Positions 1 through 7,828 of a stretch of 64,000 nt of DNA are shown piece after piece. The position numbers and the translations under genes were made by a program. Each line of letters opens with the position of its first letter. Position 1 is the first letter of the stretch. Origin of the DNA: Evansella clarkii (GTDB lineage Bacteria; Bacillota; Bacilli; Bacillales; Salisediminibacteriaceae). The notes under the pieces are model-generated. The model had not been told where the DNA came from and made no database searches. It saw only the letters and a list, made by a program, of their open reading frames with translations. Location: assembly GCF_002019695.1 (NCBI RefSeq), contig NZ_KV917376.1:4842072-4906071 (forward strand), read 5' to 3'.

Positions 1-664
1 CGCCTGCTTCCATCCCAAATGCTGCCTCTTCAAATTCAGGCACCATTAAACCAGATGTGAAGTAGCCAAGATCTCCTCCGTCATCAGCGTTAGAAGCATC
101 CATGGAATACTCACTTGCTAATTCATCAAAATCTTCCCCGTCTTCAAGTTTCTGAAGAACTTCTTCAGCAGTTTCTTCGTCTTCCACAAGAATATGCTGG
201 GCGCTAACTTCAATATTCATCTGGTCATATCTGTCTTTTACTTCTTCATCACTTATTTCAACACCTTCAGCTCTTGCTTCTTCCTGGAGCAAAGTAAGGT
301 GCACAAGCTGGCGGAAGGACTCTTCGTTACCGAGATTCTGCATCTGGAGCCATTCGCTGAACTGGTCTCCTAACTGGTCTTTCAACATTTCGATTTCCTC
401 GTCAATCTCTTCCTCGCTCACTTCATATTTATCTTTTAGAATTTGTAACGTTATCATTTCCTGCAGGATTTGTTCTCCATAACGGTCTTTTAATAGTTCA
501 TAAAAATCTTCCTTGGTAATATCCCCGCCTGAAGTCTCTGCAATTACCTCTGAGTCTGGCGTTCCTTCTGCAGCGGCAGCTTCCTGGTCATTTTCTTCAG
601 GGCTGCAGGCAGCAGTTACCGCTACAACACCTGTCAGGAATAAAGTTAATGCGATCTTTTTCAT
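1..664 (-). CDS. prsA: Foldase PrsA, peptidyl-prolyl isomerase lipoprotein (partial)
   Basis: The first 221 residues are visible; the C-terminus runs off the left edge. The N-terminus has two lysines, a hydrophobic stretch and a Cys at residue 20 (VTAAC), a lipoprotein signal although the -3 position is Thr rather than Leu. Residues about 45-150 match the SurA/PrsA N-terminal region, and a parvulin-type rotamase domain begins near residue 154 (SAQHILV, then GGDLGYF near 196-202). PrsA proteins sit on the outer face of the membrane and help secreted proteins fold. The ATG is preceded by an AGGAG-like site. No partner genes are adjacent. The family call is firm; which of several possible PrsA paralogues this is cannot be told. 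Confidence 0.88.
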   Translation of the reverse strand, partial: MKKIALTLFLTGVVAVTAACSPEENDQEAAAAEGTPDSEVIAETSGGDITKEDFYELLKDRYGEQILQEMITLQILKDKYEVSEEEIDEEIEMLKDQLGDQFSEWLQMQNLGNEESFRQLVHLTLLQEEARAEGVEISDEEVKDRYDQMNIEVSAQHILVEDEETAEEVLQKLEDGEDFDELASEYSMDASNADDGGDLGYFTSGLMVPEFEEAAFGMEAG

Positions 665-873
665 CTGTTCCAATCTCCTTCTGCTGAATGAAGTAAGTTT
701 GTGGACATACTAGTATAAACCTTGGGCAAAAAAAATAATAATAGCTGTTGCAAACATCAAATAGCCCTTCACGGAAATACACAGCCTGGCCAACTACTTC
801 TTTTTGTAGTTTATTATACCATTATTCCTGACCTTGCATATAACCCGTCTGTACTAAAATAATAGATTCCGGG

Positions 874-909
874 AAAAAATAAGACCTCCTGCCGTCCGGC
901 AGAAGGCCA
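874..909 (-). terminator. Rho-independent terminator of the HesB-like gene
   Basis: On the minus strand a GC-rich hairpin (GACCTCCTGCC with GGCAGAAGGCC, slightly imperfect) starts about 20 bases after the stop codon and is followed by a T-rich tract. It ends the transcript of the HesB-like gene. Confidence 0.75.
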
Positions 910-928
910 AGCTCAGTACTTTTAACTA

Positions 929-1213
929 TCAGCAGCAGTCTGATTCAGTCCCTGTCATCATTAATCCCTTGCCTTCAGGTGTTTCCCTGACCTCCAGAGT
1001 AAGTTCCTTTGTCTGGGAATAGATAGTTTCATCAAACCCTACCTTAATACCGTTAATTTCTTCTATTACATCATCTTCTGTTGCCTCATCCAGAGACAAA
1101 CCTAGCTGCGGGCCTCCTCAGCCCATGCCTGCGAAGAAGACTCGGATATTTCCGGCATTGTGCTCTTCCATTAGTTCTTGTATAAAGCTTTTAGCCTGAT
1201 CTGTTATAACCAT
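929..1213 (-). CDS. HesB/IscA-like protein with in-frame TGA, candidate selenoprotein
   Basis: Reading from ATG 1213-1211 (ribosome site GAGGTGAAACT just upstream) gives 31 residues, then TGA at 1120-1118, then 62 more residues in the same frame to TGA 931-929 followed at once by TAG. With the first TGA read through the product has 94 residues. The context is FFAGMG-[TGA]-GGPQLGLSLDE and the C-terminus is ESDCC. IscA/HesB proteins bind iron or Fe-S clusters through a Cys in this G-x-GGP loop plus a C-terminal Cys pair, so the TGA falls exactly on the conserved Cys. HesB-like selenoproteins with Sec at this place are known in other Firmicutes. Both halves read as intact protein and the gene has its own ribosome site and terminator. 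Alternatives are a recent nonsense mutation or a sequencing error in a Cys codon (TGC/TGT to TGA). No selA, selB, selC or selD lies in the window. Confidence 0.72.
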
Positions 1214-1325
1214 AGTTTCACCTCATTGTTTTAACTGTGTTGCTGCACAATGGATACCCTACCACTTATTTTTGAAAAACACAATTATTCTGCTTTCCTG
1301 GAGCAGAGGTATTCCACCTTCTGCC

Positions 1326-2075
1326 TTACCAGTACGGTGCTCTGTTGTAATAGGAATATAAATCAACTTCCATTTCCCGTGATAAAGGGATTTCCGGCAA
1401 GTATTCCGGTGAGTTTTCCACTTGCTCTTTTGTAACATTCGTCTGTATCTGCGCTTTTATCCAGTCAATGTTTTCCACCCAGTCAGCAGAGATCAGGACT
1501 TTTTTTCCGCCAAAAAATTTCCTTGTATCTATAACAAAATAACGTACTTTATAGGAATCTTCCTCTATAAGCAGGTCTTCTACCTGACCGAAGGAATCGT
1601 CCTGCGCTGCAAATTCGTAACGGATAATATCCTTTGCTTTGTAGATTTCCGGTTCTCCTTTACTATCTTCCTCAGGCTCCGGCATAGCCACTGGCTGCTG
1701 GGCAGCGAGCTCCCTTGCAGTAAAACTGGTCCCCCACACTCCAGGTCCTGTCCAGTATGGGTTCAGGCCATAATGAGTATGGAAATTTGTTTCGTACGTT
1801 CTGTCAATCAATTCTCTCCCTTCTAACCTGGGGGCGTTTTCAGCTTCTTCTTTAGTTATATCTGTTGTTATTACTTCATCGTTAACATTTATACTCTCAA
1901 TGGAAGCAGGAGAAATATACATTTTTTCTCCGGAAAACCAATTTCCTGTTTTGACTGTAAAATATCTGATTGTCAGATCCTTTTCATCAATTAAGGCATC
2001 ATCCACACTACCAAAATCTTCGTCTTTGCCAACTACATCAAATGACTTCAGCCAGCTTTTAAAATGCATCAGCAT
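1326..2075 (-). CDS. Protein with two PRC-barrel domains
   Basis: About 249 residues from the chosen ATG at 2075 (MLMHFKSW), with an AGGAAGTGG ribosome site. An ATG at 2156 in the same frame would add 27 residues unlike the family. Two PRC-barrel units are visible: residues about 1-75 (DEDFGSVDDALIDE, then VRYFTVKTGNWF) and about 135-215 (DDSFGQVEDLLIEE, then VRYFVIDTRKFFGGKKVLIS). PRC barrels are small beta-barrels found in photosynthetic reaction-centre subunit H, RimM and many stress proteins. The C-terminus is Tyr-rich. No enzyme motif is seen and its role is unknown. Another two-unit PRC protein (YrrD) is at 20707-21207. Confidence 0.8.
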   Translation of the reverse strand: MLMHFKSWLKSFDVVGKDEDFGSVDDALIDEKDLTIRYFTVKTGNWFSGEKMYISPASIESINVNDEVITTDITKEEAENAPRLEGRELIDRTYETNFHTHYGLNPYWTGPGVWGTSFTARELAAQQPVAMPEPEEDSKGEPEIYKAKDIIRYEFAAQDDSFGQVEDLLIEEDSYKVRYFVIDTRKFFGGKKVLISADWVENIDWIKAQIQTNVTKEQVENSPEYLPEIPLSREMEVDLYSYYNRAPYW

Positions 2076-2246
2076 GGGATCACCACTTCCTTTCCCGGAA
2101 AGGATTTTATATATTATTTTCCCTGTACGGATATTTGTAAAACAGTGGATCTGCATTACAAAAAATTATTTCGGTTTTCGAATATTTTTGGTAAAATAAT
2201 ATGAAGGTTCAGAATTTACTTTTTTATATAAGAGAGGGGTAATTAA

Positions 2247-4235
2247 ATGGCTGAAAAACGAGCTCTGCAAATGGAGGATCTGCGCCAGATTAATGTTTTG
2301 AATGAACCGCATCTCTCAGCTGACGGAGAAAAAGCAGTATTCGTGCGGCAGTACATAACGGAAAAAGATGAATACACTTCCCATTTATTTGTACAGTCAG
2401 TAAATGAAGCTGAATCAGTCCAGTGGACTTTCGGTAAAGGAAGAGTTTCCTCGCCTAAATTTTCACCTGACGGGAAATTCGTTGTTTTTGTAACTTCAAG
2501 AGGTGAAAAAGTTAAGCCTCAGCTTTATCTTCTTTCCACAGCAGGTGGCGAAGCAAAGCAAATTACAGAGCTGGAAAACGGCGCTTCCCAGCCTGTCTGG
2601 TCACCTGACGGCAGGAAAATACTGTTCACTACTTCTTTTAAAGAAAACGAATTACCAGGAGAGGAAAAAGCCAGTACTGAAGAAAAGGATAAGAAGTCTC
2701 AGCCTCTCGTTGTTGAAAGACTGAAATATAAATCAGATGCAGCCGGCTTCCTTGATGGAAAGCGAAAACAGCTGGCTCTGTATACACTGGCAGACGATTC
2801 TGTAACCTTCCTTACAGATGGGGACTTTGACTGTGAACCATCCGGCTGGTCGCCAGACAGTTCAAAGATAGTATATGCCTCCAATAAACAGGGAGATACA
2901 GCTATTATCGCCGACTTGTACGTTATGGATGTCAAGTCGAAGGAATCCACTTTGCTTACGGACAGCAATGGGATGTTTTTTAACGGAAGCTTCTCACCTG
3001 ACGGCACTAAGGTAGCATGCTTCGGGCATGAGAGAGAGTTCTCAGGTGCTACCCAGCTAAAACTCTGGATAATAGATCCTGAAAAGAAAGAACGTAAATG
3101 TATTACGCCTGACTGGGATGTCCATCTGACTGACGCTGCAATTGGCGACATACGTTCAGGCCATCCCAACCCGGGGCCAGTCTGGTCAAAAGACGGAGAA
3201 AGAATTTACCTGACAGCAAGCACGCAAGGTAATACAAATTTTTACTCAGTTACCCTCGATGGGAAAATAGATGAACTGTATACTGGCAGCCACCATGTAT
3301 ATGGCTATACTGTTAACCCGGAAAAAGAGCTGGCAGTGCTTGGGGTCAGCAATTCTGTAAACCCAGGGGAACTCTATTTGTTTAACCTGAATACAGGGAA
3401 AGCTGAACAGCTCACAAATATGAATCAGTCGTTTCTTAATGAAGTCCATATCCAGGAGCCGGAAGAAATCCGCTGTAAAGCAGAGGACGGCTGGGAGGTC
3501 CATGGATGGGTGCTGAAACCGGCTGGATACGAAGAGGGCAAGAATTATCCTGCCATTCTGGAGATCCATGGAGGCCCGCATGCTATGTATGCAAATACCT
3601 TTTTCCATGAACTGCAGCTTCTTGCTGCTGAAGGCTACATGGTTCTTTATTCCAACCCAAGGGGAAGCCATGGCTACGGCCAGAAATATGTAGATGCTTG
3701 CAGGGGAGATTATGGTGGTAAGGATTATACCGATCTGATGAGCTTCCTTGATGCATGTATTGAGAAATACGATGCAATTGATACAGAACGGCTTGGAGTT
3801 ACAGGGGGCAGCTACGGCGGATTCATGACAAACTGGATTGTTTCCCATAACAACCGTTTTAAAGCAGCGGCTACACTCCGTTCCATCTCAAACTGGATCA
3901 GTTTTTACGGAGTGAGTGATATTGGCTACTTCTTTACAGAATGGGAAGTCGGTACAGATGTGCTTAATGACCCGGAAAAACTGTGGCATCATTCGCCTTT
4001 GAAGTACGTTAACAATATTGAAACTCCGCTTCTCATTCTTCACGGAGAACTTGACTACCGCTGCCCTGTTGAGCAGGCGGAGCAGCTATTTGTCGCTTTA
4101 AAGCATCAGGACAAGGAAACAAGGTTTGTAAGATTCCCTGAATCAAATCATGAGCTCTCCAGAAGCGGCCCTCCCCATCTTCGTTTTGCCCGGCTGGAAG
4201 AACTCACTGGATGGTTTAATAAATATTTAAAATAA
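2247..4235 (+). CDS. yuxL: S9 family prolyl oligopeptidase / acylaminoacyl-peptidase (YuxL-like)
   Basis: 662 residues, about the length of B. subtilis YuxL. The first about 400 residues form a WD40-like beta-propeller (repeated FSPDG-type motifs such as KFSPDGKFVVF and SPDGTKV). The C-terminal alpha/beta-hydrolase domain has the nucleophile in GGSYGGF (Ser522), Asp603 in HGELDYRCP and His635 in NHELS, so the catalytic triad is complete. No signal peptide is seen, so it is probably a cytosolic peptidase for short or N-blocked peptides. It is a single-gene unit with an AGAGAGGGG ribosome site and its own terminator. Confidence 0.9.
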   Translation: MAEKRALQMEDLRQINVLNEPHLSADGEKAVFVRQYITEKDEYTSHLFVQSVNEAESVQWTFGKGRVSSPKFSPDGKFVVFVTSRGEKVKPQLYLLSTAGGEAKQITELENGASQPVWSPDGRKILFTTSFKENELPGEEKASTEEKDKKSQPLVVERLKYKSDAAGFLDGKRKQLALYTLADDSVTFLTDGDFDCEPSGWSPDSSKIVYASNKQGDTAIIADLYVMDVKSKESTLLTDSNGMFFNGSFSPDGTKVACFGHEREFSGATQLKLWIIDPEKKERKCITPDWDVHLTDAAIGDIRSGHPNPGPVWSKDGERIYLTASTQGNTNFYSVTLDGKIDELYTGSHHVYGYTVNPEKELAVLGVSNSVNPGELYLFNLNTGKAEQLTNMNQSFLNEVHIQEPEEIRCKAEDGWEVHGWVLKPAGYEEGKNYPAILEIHGGPHAMYANTFFHELQLLAAEGYMVLYSNPRGSHGYGQKYVDACRGDYGGKDYTDLMSFLDACIEKYDAIDTERLGVTGGSYGGFMTNWIVSHNNRFKAAATLRSISNWISFYGVSDIGYFFTEWEVGTDVLNDPEKLWHHSPLKYVNNIETPLLILHGELDYRCPVEQAEQLFVALKHQDKETRFVRFPESNHELSRSGPPHLRFARLEELTGWFNKYLK

Positions 4236-4249
4236 AAATTCATTTAATT

Positions 4250-4278
4250 AAATACCGCCTTTCACAGGCGGTATTTTT
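4250..4278 (+). terminator. Rho-independent terminator after the S9 peptidase
   Basis: Perfect hairpin AAATACCGCC / GGCGGTATTT with loop TTTCACA, followed by T5, 15 bases after the stop codon. Confidence 0.9.
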
Positions 4279-4356
4279 ATTATGCAAGTGACGGCTTTAT
4301 GAATGGAAGTACGCTTGTTTCATTACATGGTAATATTTACCAAAAATAATGATTTT

Positions 4357-4382
4357 GTTTTAAAAATATTTTTTTCGGGAAA
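4357..4382 (+). promoter_or_regulatory. Possible sigma-B-type promoter of the small membrane protein
   Basis: GTTTTA (4357-4362), a 14-base spacer, then GGGAAA (4377-4382). The sigma-B consensus is GTTTAA, 12-14 bases, GGGTAT. The match is good in the -35 and the first half of the -10 and sits 56 bases before the start codon at 4438. It has not been tested. Confidence 0.4.
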
Positions 4383-4437
4383 TTAGCGAACAAGCGTAAC
4401 TAAATGCTTAACAAATAACCAATTGGAGGAATTAATC

Positions 4438-4581
4438 ATGCTTTGGACAATCATCGGAATTTTAATTGTACTATGGTTACTTGGCTTTATTTTTGAAGTT
4501 GCAGGAGGATTAGTGCACATTCTTCTCGTAATAGCGCTGATAGTATTTATCTTCAATATGATTACCGGCAGGAAAGCCTGA
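4438..4581 (+). CDS. 47-residue membrane protein, lmo0937 family
   Basis: ATG 4438 with an excellent TTGGAGGAATTAATC ribosome site; 47 codons to TGA at 4579-4581. The protein starts MLWTIIGILIVLWLLGF and has two hydrophobic helices (about residues 3-18 and 24-41) joined by EVAGG, ending ITGRKA. This matches the small lmo0937-type membrane protein family of Firmicutes, whose function is unknown. It is flanked by its own candidate promoter and a strong terminator, so it is a single-gene unit. A sigma-B-like promoter suggests a stress role, which is inference. Confidence 0.85.
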   Translation: MLWTIIGILIVLWLLGFIFEVAGGLVHILLVIALIVFIFNMITGRKA

Positions 4582-4597
4582 CTAAGATAAGCTGAAC

Positions 4598-4639
4598 AAA
4601 AGGGATCCTTCAGGACTAGTCCTGAGGGTCCCTTTTTTC
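4598..4639 (+). terminator. Strong terminator after the small membrane protein
   Basis: Long stem: AAAGGGATCC-TTCAGGA pairs with TCCTGA-GGGTCCCTTT, four-base loop, then a T6 run. Confidence 0.92.
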
Positions 4640-4720
4640 TTTAGTACTCTCCTGTCGCAGTACCGGACCGATTTTTGGTATGATTAGTTATATAACTGCT
4701 TTTAAAGGGGGAGAAAATAG

Positions 4721-5350
4721 TTGGATGAAAAACAATCGCTATGGCTGGAGCACTTCCGGAACAGAAAAGCAAACGTGATGGACCATGAACTTTATAATGA
4801 ATTTGCAATTCTCGTGCCCCTTGTGGAGAAACGGGAGGAACTTCATTTTGTCTTTGAGGTGAGAGCACAAAATATCCGCCAGCCAGGGGAAATCTGTTTT
4901 CCTGGTGGTAAAATAGATAATACAGACAGCTCTCCGGCACATGCTGCCTTAAGGGAACTGGAAGAAGAATTAGGAGTACCTCCTTCAAAGGTACGGCTCG
5001 CAGGTGACCTGGATTATATGATCACCCCGTTTCGTTTTATGCTCTATCCATTTCTTGGCCTGATAGACTCTGATACAGTCTTTAAGAAAAATGATGATGA
5101 AGTGAAGGAAATTCTATTCGTCCCATTATCAAAACTTCTTGAGATGAAACCAAAAGAACATAAAATCTTTCTGAATGTAGAGCCTGATGAGGAATTCCCT
5201 TTCCACCTTATCCCAAACGGAGAAAATTATAATTGGCGAACTGCGTTTGTAAATGAGCAATTTTATGAGTATGAAGGCAATGTGATCTGGGGGCTTACGG
5301 CAAGAATTCTCACCCACGTACTGCAGGAAATTAAGGGGGTCAAGAAGTGA
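4721..5350 (+). CDS. Nudix hydrolase, CoA pyrophosphatase (NudL) type
   Basis: 209 residues starting at TTG 4721, supported by AAAGGGGGAG just upstream; no nearer ATG fits. The NudL/UPF0035 signature preceding the Nudix box is present (QPGEICFPGGK), followed by the box itself: GGK at about 67-69 and RELEEELGV at about 85-93. Members split CoA into 3',5'-ADP and phosphopantetheine and are metal dependent. The gene lies alone between two repeat- or terminator-containing gaps. Substrate is inferred from the family motif. Confidence 0.85.
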   Translation: MDEKQSLWLEHFRNRKANVMDHELYNEFAILVPLVEKREELHFVFEVRAQNIRQPGEICFPGGKIDNTDSSPAHAALRELEEELGVPPSKVRLAGDLDYMITPFRFMLYPFLGLIDSDTVFKKNDDEVKEILFVPLSKLLEMKPKEHKIFLNVEPDEEFPFHLIPNGENYNWRTAFVNEQFYEYEGNVIWGLTARILTHVLQEIKGVKK

Positions 5351-5398
5351 TTAAATACGCAACCCACTTCCCCTTCCTGTTCCTGCAGGGATGTAAAA

Positions 5399-5478
5399 GA
5401 ACCAAAGCGCAAGCGCTTTGGTCACGAGCGACACTCTTTACCTGCGACGAGTAAGCGCTGGAGCTGGACGACTTATCC
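5399..5478 (+). repeat. Dispersed repeat, family D copy 1
   Basis: Begins with an inverted pair (CCAAAGCGC / GCGCTTTGG) and continues through CACGAGCGACACTCTTTA, CGACGAGTAA and CGC(T)GGAGC. The same series of words recurs at 35195-35262. It lies between the Nudix gene and yrhC. No coding sense is seen. Confidence 0.65.
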
Positions 5479-5513
5479 ACAGAATTAAACTTTTATAATT
5501 TCCATTTCCTAAA

Positions 5514-5543
5514 CAATAAAAAAGCACATCGCAACCGATGCAC
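5514..5543 (-). terminator. Terminator of yrhC
   Basis: On the minus strand GTGCATCG pairs with CGATGTGC (two G-T pairs) around loop GTTG, followed by TTTTTTATTG. It sits 50 bases after the yrhC stop. Confidence 0.75.
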
Positions 5544-5593
5544 TTCCTGTCCCTGCTATATATTAAAGAATAAGCGTTTCATGTTCACCTGAC

Positions 5594-5830
5594 TTATTCT
5601 TCTTCATTAATTTCGTGTTGTGTGTTCATTGCCTGACGATGGAAAAAGTAAGCAGCAATTAACAATACAATTATTATACCTGCCAGAAGACCTTGCTGTT
5701 CTCCAGCTGAGAACTCTGTTGGCAGTGCTAAGCCGACAGTAAGAAATCCTGAGATTGCCAGTAAGATAAATGCAAATCTTTTAAAATCGGTTACTTTATT
5801 TTTCATATCATGCAGCTTCTTTTCAGTCAT
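5594..5830 (-). CDS. yrhC: YrhC family small membrane protein
   Basis: 78 residues from ATG 5830, which has a GAGAGGTGG ribosome site; upstream in-frame codons to 5863 are not needed. A basic N-terminal helix (KNKVTDFKRF) precedes two transmembrane segments at about residues 20-38 and 44-62, and the tail is acidic. In B. subtilis yrhC ends the yrrT-mtnN-mccA-mccB-yrhC methionine-to-cysteine operon. Here mccA, mccB and yrrT are absent and a thioredoxin-like gene separates yrhC from mtnN. Function is unknown. Confidence 0.8.
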   Translation of the reverse strand: MTEKKLHDMKNKVTDFKRFAFILLAISGFLTVGLALPTEFSAGEQQGLLAGIIIVLLIAAYFFHRQAMNTQHEINEEE

Positions 5831-5960
5831 GTTAACCCACCTCTCTATTAAGCAGATGAACAATGAAACTATGAACAGTATAACATGACCAGGAAGCTTA
5901 AAATGCCGGTAATAGTTTCCACTTTCCCCTATAGCCCAGGCTTACAGACAGAACTGCCCC

Positions 5961-6518
5961 TTAAATAGTTTTTAATTTTTCTATTATGCTTCTGGAAACA
6001 TATTTCCAAATCTGTTCATCTTCCAGGAAGGTTTTCGTAAGGTGGTTAAACATACTCTTTTGTTTTTCCTGAAAATCTTCAGCTCCCTTGTCTGGCAGTT
6101 CAGATTTGAATGAGTCAACCAGATCCTGCACCTCTCCAGCTCTGGGACCCCAAATAACCTTTTCCTCGCCCACATGATTTATAAAAATAAAGATAGGGAT
6201 CGACCGGGATGTTCCGTTTGTTAAATATTGATCCATCAGCTCCAGGTTGGAATCCCGCAAAATAAAGCGGACATCCATCTTTGTTTGTTCTGCAATTCTT
6301 AATAAGACAGGAATGTTTAGCATGGCATCCCCACACCAGTCTTCGGTTAAAACAAGTACCTTTATTCCGGAAATATTCAGCGTCGAAAGTTGCCTTTTAT
6401 CAGTTTCACTCAATTGAAAACGGTTATAAATCAATTCCATATTCTCATGATTTACGTTCATTTCAGTTTTATATTGTTCAACTGTCAATCCTTTTTCAAA
6501 CCACGCAAGTAAATCCAT
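5961..6518 (-). CDS. Thioredoxin-like family protein with a single active-site Cys
   Basis: 185 residues. A helical N-terminus (about 1-50) leads into a thioredoxin fold with LVLTEDWCGDAMLNIPVL near residues 55-72 and the cis-Pro strand SRSIPIFIF near 103-111. Only one Cys sits in the active-site motif (WCGDA), so it is not a classical CXXC oxidoreductase; this WCGDA form is usual in this Bacillus subfamily. Probably cytosolic, function unknown. It lies between mtnN and yrhC with its own ribosome site (AAGGGGGG) and is likely transcribed separately from mtnN, which has a terminator. Confidence 0.8.
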   Translation of the reverse strand: MDLLAWFEKGLTVEQYKTEMNVNHENMELIYNRFQLSETDKRQLSTLNISGIKVLVLTEDWCGDAMLNIPVLLRIAEQTKMDVRFILRDSNLELMDQYLTNGTSRSIPIFIFINHVGEEKVIWGPRAGEVQDLVDSFKSELPDKGAEDFQEKQKSMFNHLTKTFLEDEQIWKYVSRSIIEKLKTI

Positions 6519-6606
6519 GCAATACTCCCCCCTTTTCCTTTTCCTGTTCCTAATTTTTTGTAAATATACTGAAAGCCATAGCCCATAATTGAAATATGTT
6601 CTGTAA

Positions 6607-6633
6607 AAGAGGCCACCTGTATGATGGCCTCTT
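6607..6633 (-). terminator. Terminator of mtnN
   Basis: Perfect 9-base stem AAGAGGCCA / TGGCCTCTT, 9 bases after the mtnN stop. The T tract on the minus strand is short. Confidence 0.65.
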
Positions 6634-6642
6634 AGTTTCCTT

Positions 6643-7341
6643 TTACTTATTTCTCAGCTCTCCAAGCATTAATAACACCATATTAGCTGAATTAACAGAG
6701 GCTGTTTCAAGGAACTCCTCATAAGACACCCTTGCATCCTGGCCCGCCACATCTGAAAGCGACCGTATAATCACGAACGGACACTGAAATTGATGGCAAA
6801 CCTGTGCAATAGCGCCAGCTTCCATTTCCGAACAATACGGGTCAGCAAATCTGCTGCGGATTTCTTCCACCCGTACTTGATCGCTCATAAAGGAATCTCC
6901 TGAAATAACAAGCCCTTTTACAGAGTTAACGCCTGTTCTTTCCGCACAGCTTTCCGCAACGGATACAAGCTTGCTGTCAGGCTTGTAGTATGCAGGCATT
7001 TGAGGAACCTGGCCAAATTCGTAGCCGAATACAGTAGCGTCCACATCATTATACCTGACTTCTGTAGAAACAACGATGTCGCCTACAGACAGTTCCTTAT
7101 GAAAACCTCCCGCTGATCCTGTATTTATTATGTAATCCGGCTGAAACAGCTGATTCATTAGTGTAGTGCTTATTGCTGCGTTTACTTTGCCGATGCCTGA
7201 TTTTGAGAGAACTACATCAACGCCTTCCAGCTTTCCGGAAATTAATTCACAGCCGGCAATCTCTGTTTTGTCTTCTATATCCATTTTAGATCTGAGAAGT
7301 TCAACCTCTTCTTCCATCGCTCCAATTATACCGATTTTCAT
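6643..7341 (-). CDS. mtnN: 5'-methylthioadenosine / S-adenosylhomocysteine nucleosidase
   Basis: 232 residues, the usual length. It cleaves MTA and SAH to adenine and the thioribose or homocysteine moiety, feeding methionine salvage. The family start [16 protein letters not shown] carries the catalytic Glu (near 12); the substrate-binding [11 protein letters not shown] (Glu near 172) and SLSDVAG (catalytic Asp near 195) are present. B. subtilis has this gene in a cysteine-synthesis operon; here it stands alone with its own terminator, so homocysteine-to-cysteine genes must be elsewhere or missing. Confidence 0.95.
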   Translation of the reverse strand: MKIGIIGAMEEEVELLRSKMDIEDKTEIAGCELISGKLEGVDVVLSKSGIGKVNAAISTTLMNQLFQPDYIINTGSAGGFHKELSVGDIVVSTEVRYNDVDATVFGYEFGQVPQMPAYYKPDSKLVSVAESCAERTGVNSVKGLVISGDSFMSDQVRVEEIRSRFADPYCSEMEAGAIAQVCHQFQCPFVIIRSLSDVAGQDARVSYEEFLETASVNSANMVLLMLGELRNK

Positions 7342-7571
7342 GGGAATACCTTCTTTCTGTTAAGCATTATTAACTCTTTTTACATAATAACGAATCAGGT
7401 ATCCAATAACAAGGCATAACCGTTTTACATGCACACCCCAGTATTCTTGCTGAACAAGTTAAAGGTAAAAATGCGCCATAGCCTGACTTCCGGGAAAAAG
7501 ATTCAGTATTTGTCATTCGCGAGTACATCAGCTATCCTATAGATGAGAAAAACAGTGAGGTGGAAATGATT

Positions 7572-7784
7572 ATGTTTATCCAGACGAATCCTTTGAAAGA
7601 TAAAGTTGAATTTTTTGAAGCAGGGAGTATAGAAGCATTAGAAAAACAAATTACTGAAAAGATTGAAGATAATCAGGCGATTATGCTCGGCGTGCACCAT
7701 GTTCAGCATAATACAGCGTTCGATCCGAAAACAGGCCAGCGTTTATATACAGCAGTAGTGCATTTTAAGGCAGAAAAAAAATAA
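7572..7784 (+). CDS. yrzA: DUF2536 family small protein (YrzA-like)
   Basis: About 70 residues. ATG 7572 is chosen because GAGGTGG ends eight bases before it; the GTG at 7560 and ATG at 7566 in the same frame are too close to that site. The protein is soluble, with VEFFEAGSIEALEKQI, HHVQHNTAFD and a C-terminal AVVHFKAEKK typical of DUF2536. It faces the yrrS gene and shares a terminator with it. The position between yrrS and mtnN matches B. subtilis yrzA. Function is unknown. Confidence 0.8.
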   Translation: MFIQTNPLKDKVEFFEAGSIEALEKQITEKIEDNQAIMLGVHHVQHNTAFDPKTGQRLYTAVVHFKAEKK

Positions 7785-7790
7785 AATTAT

Positions 7791-7824
7791 AAAGGCAGCG
7801 GGAATGGTGCTCCCGCTACCTTTT
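7791..7824. terminator. Bidirectional terminator between yrzA and yrrS
   Basis: AAAGG-AGCGGGA hairpin with TCCCGCT-ACCTTTT; T-rich on both strands, between the two convergent stop codons. Confidence 0.85.
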
Positions 7825-7828
7825 ACTA

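Noticed and set aside
929-1117. HesB-like gene as an ordinary pseudogene
   Set aside because: Only one stop is present, it is TGA and on the conserved Cys; frame, Cys pair, start site and terminator are intact. Not excluded, but less likely.
3246-3848. 200-codon minus-strand frame in the S9 peptidase gene
   Set aside because: Opposite strand of a gene with complete catalytic triad; no ribosome site.
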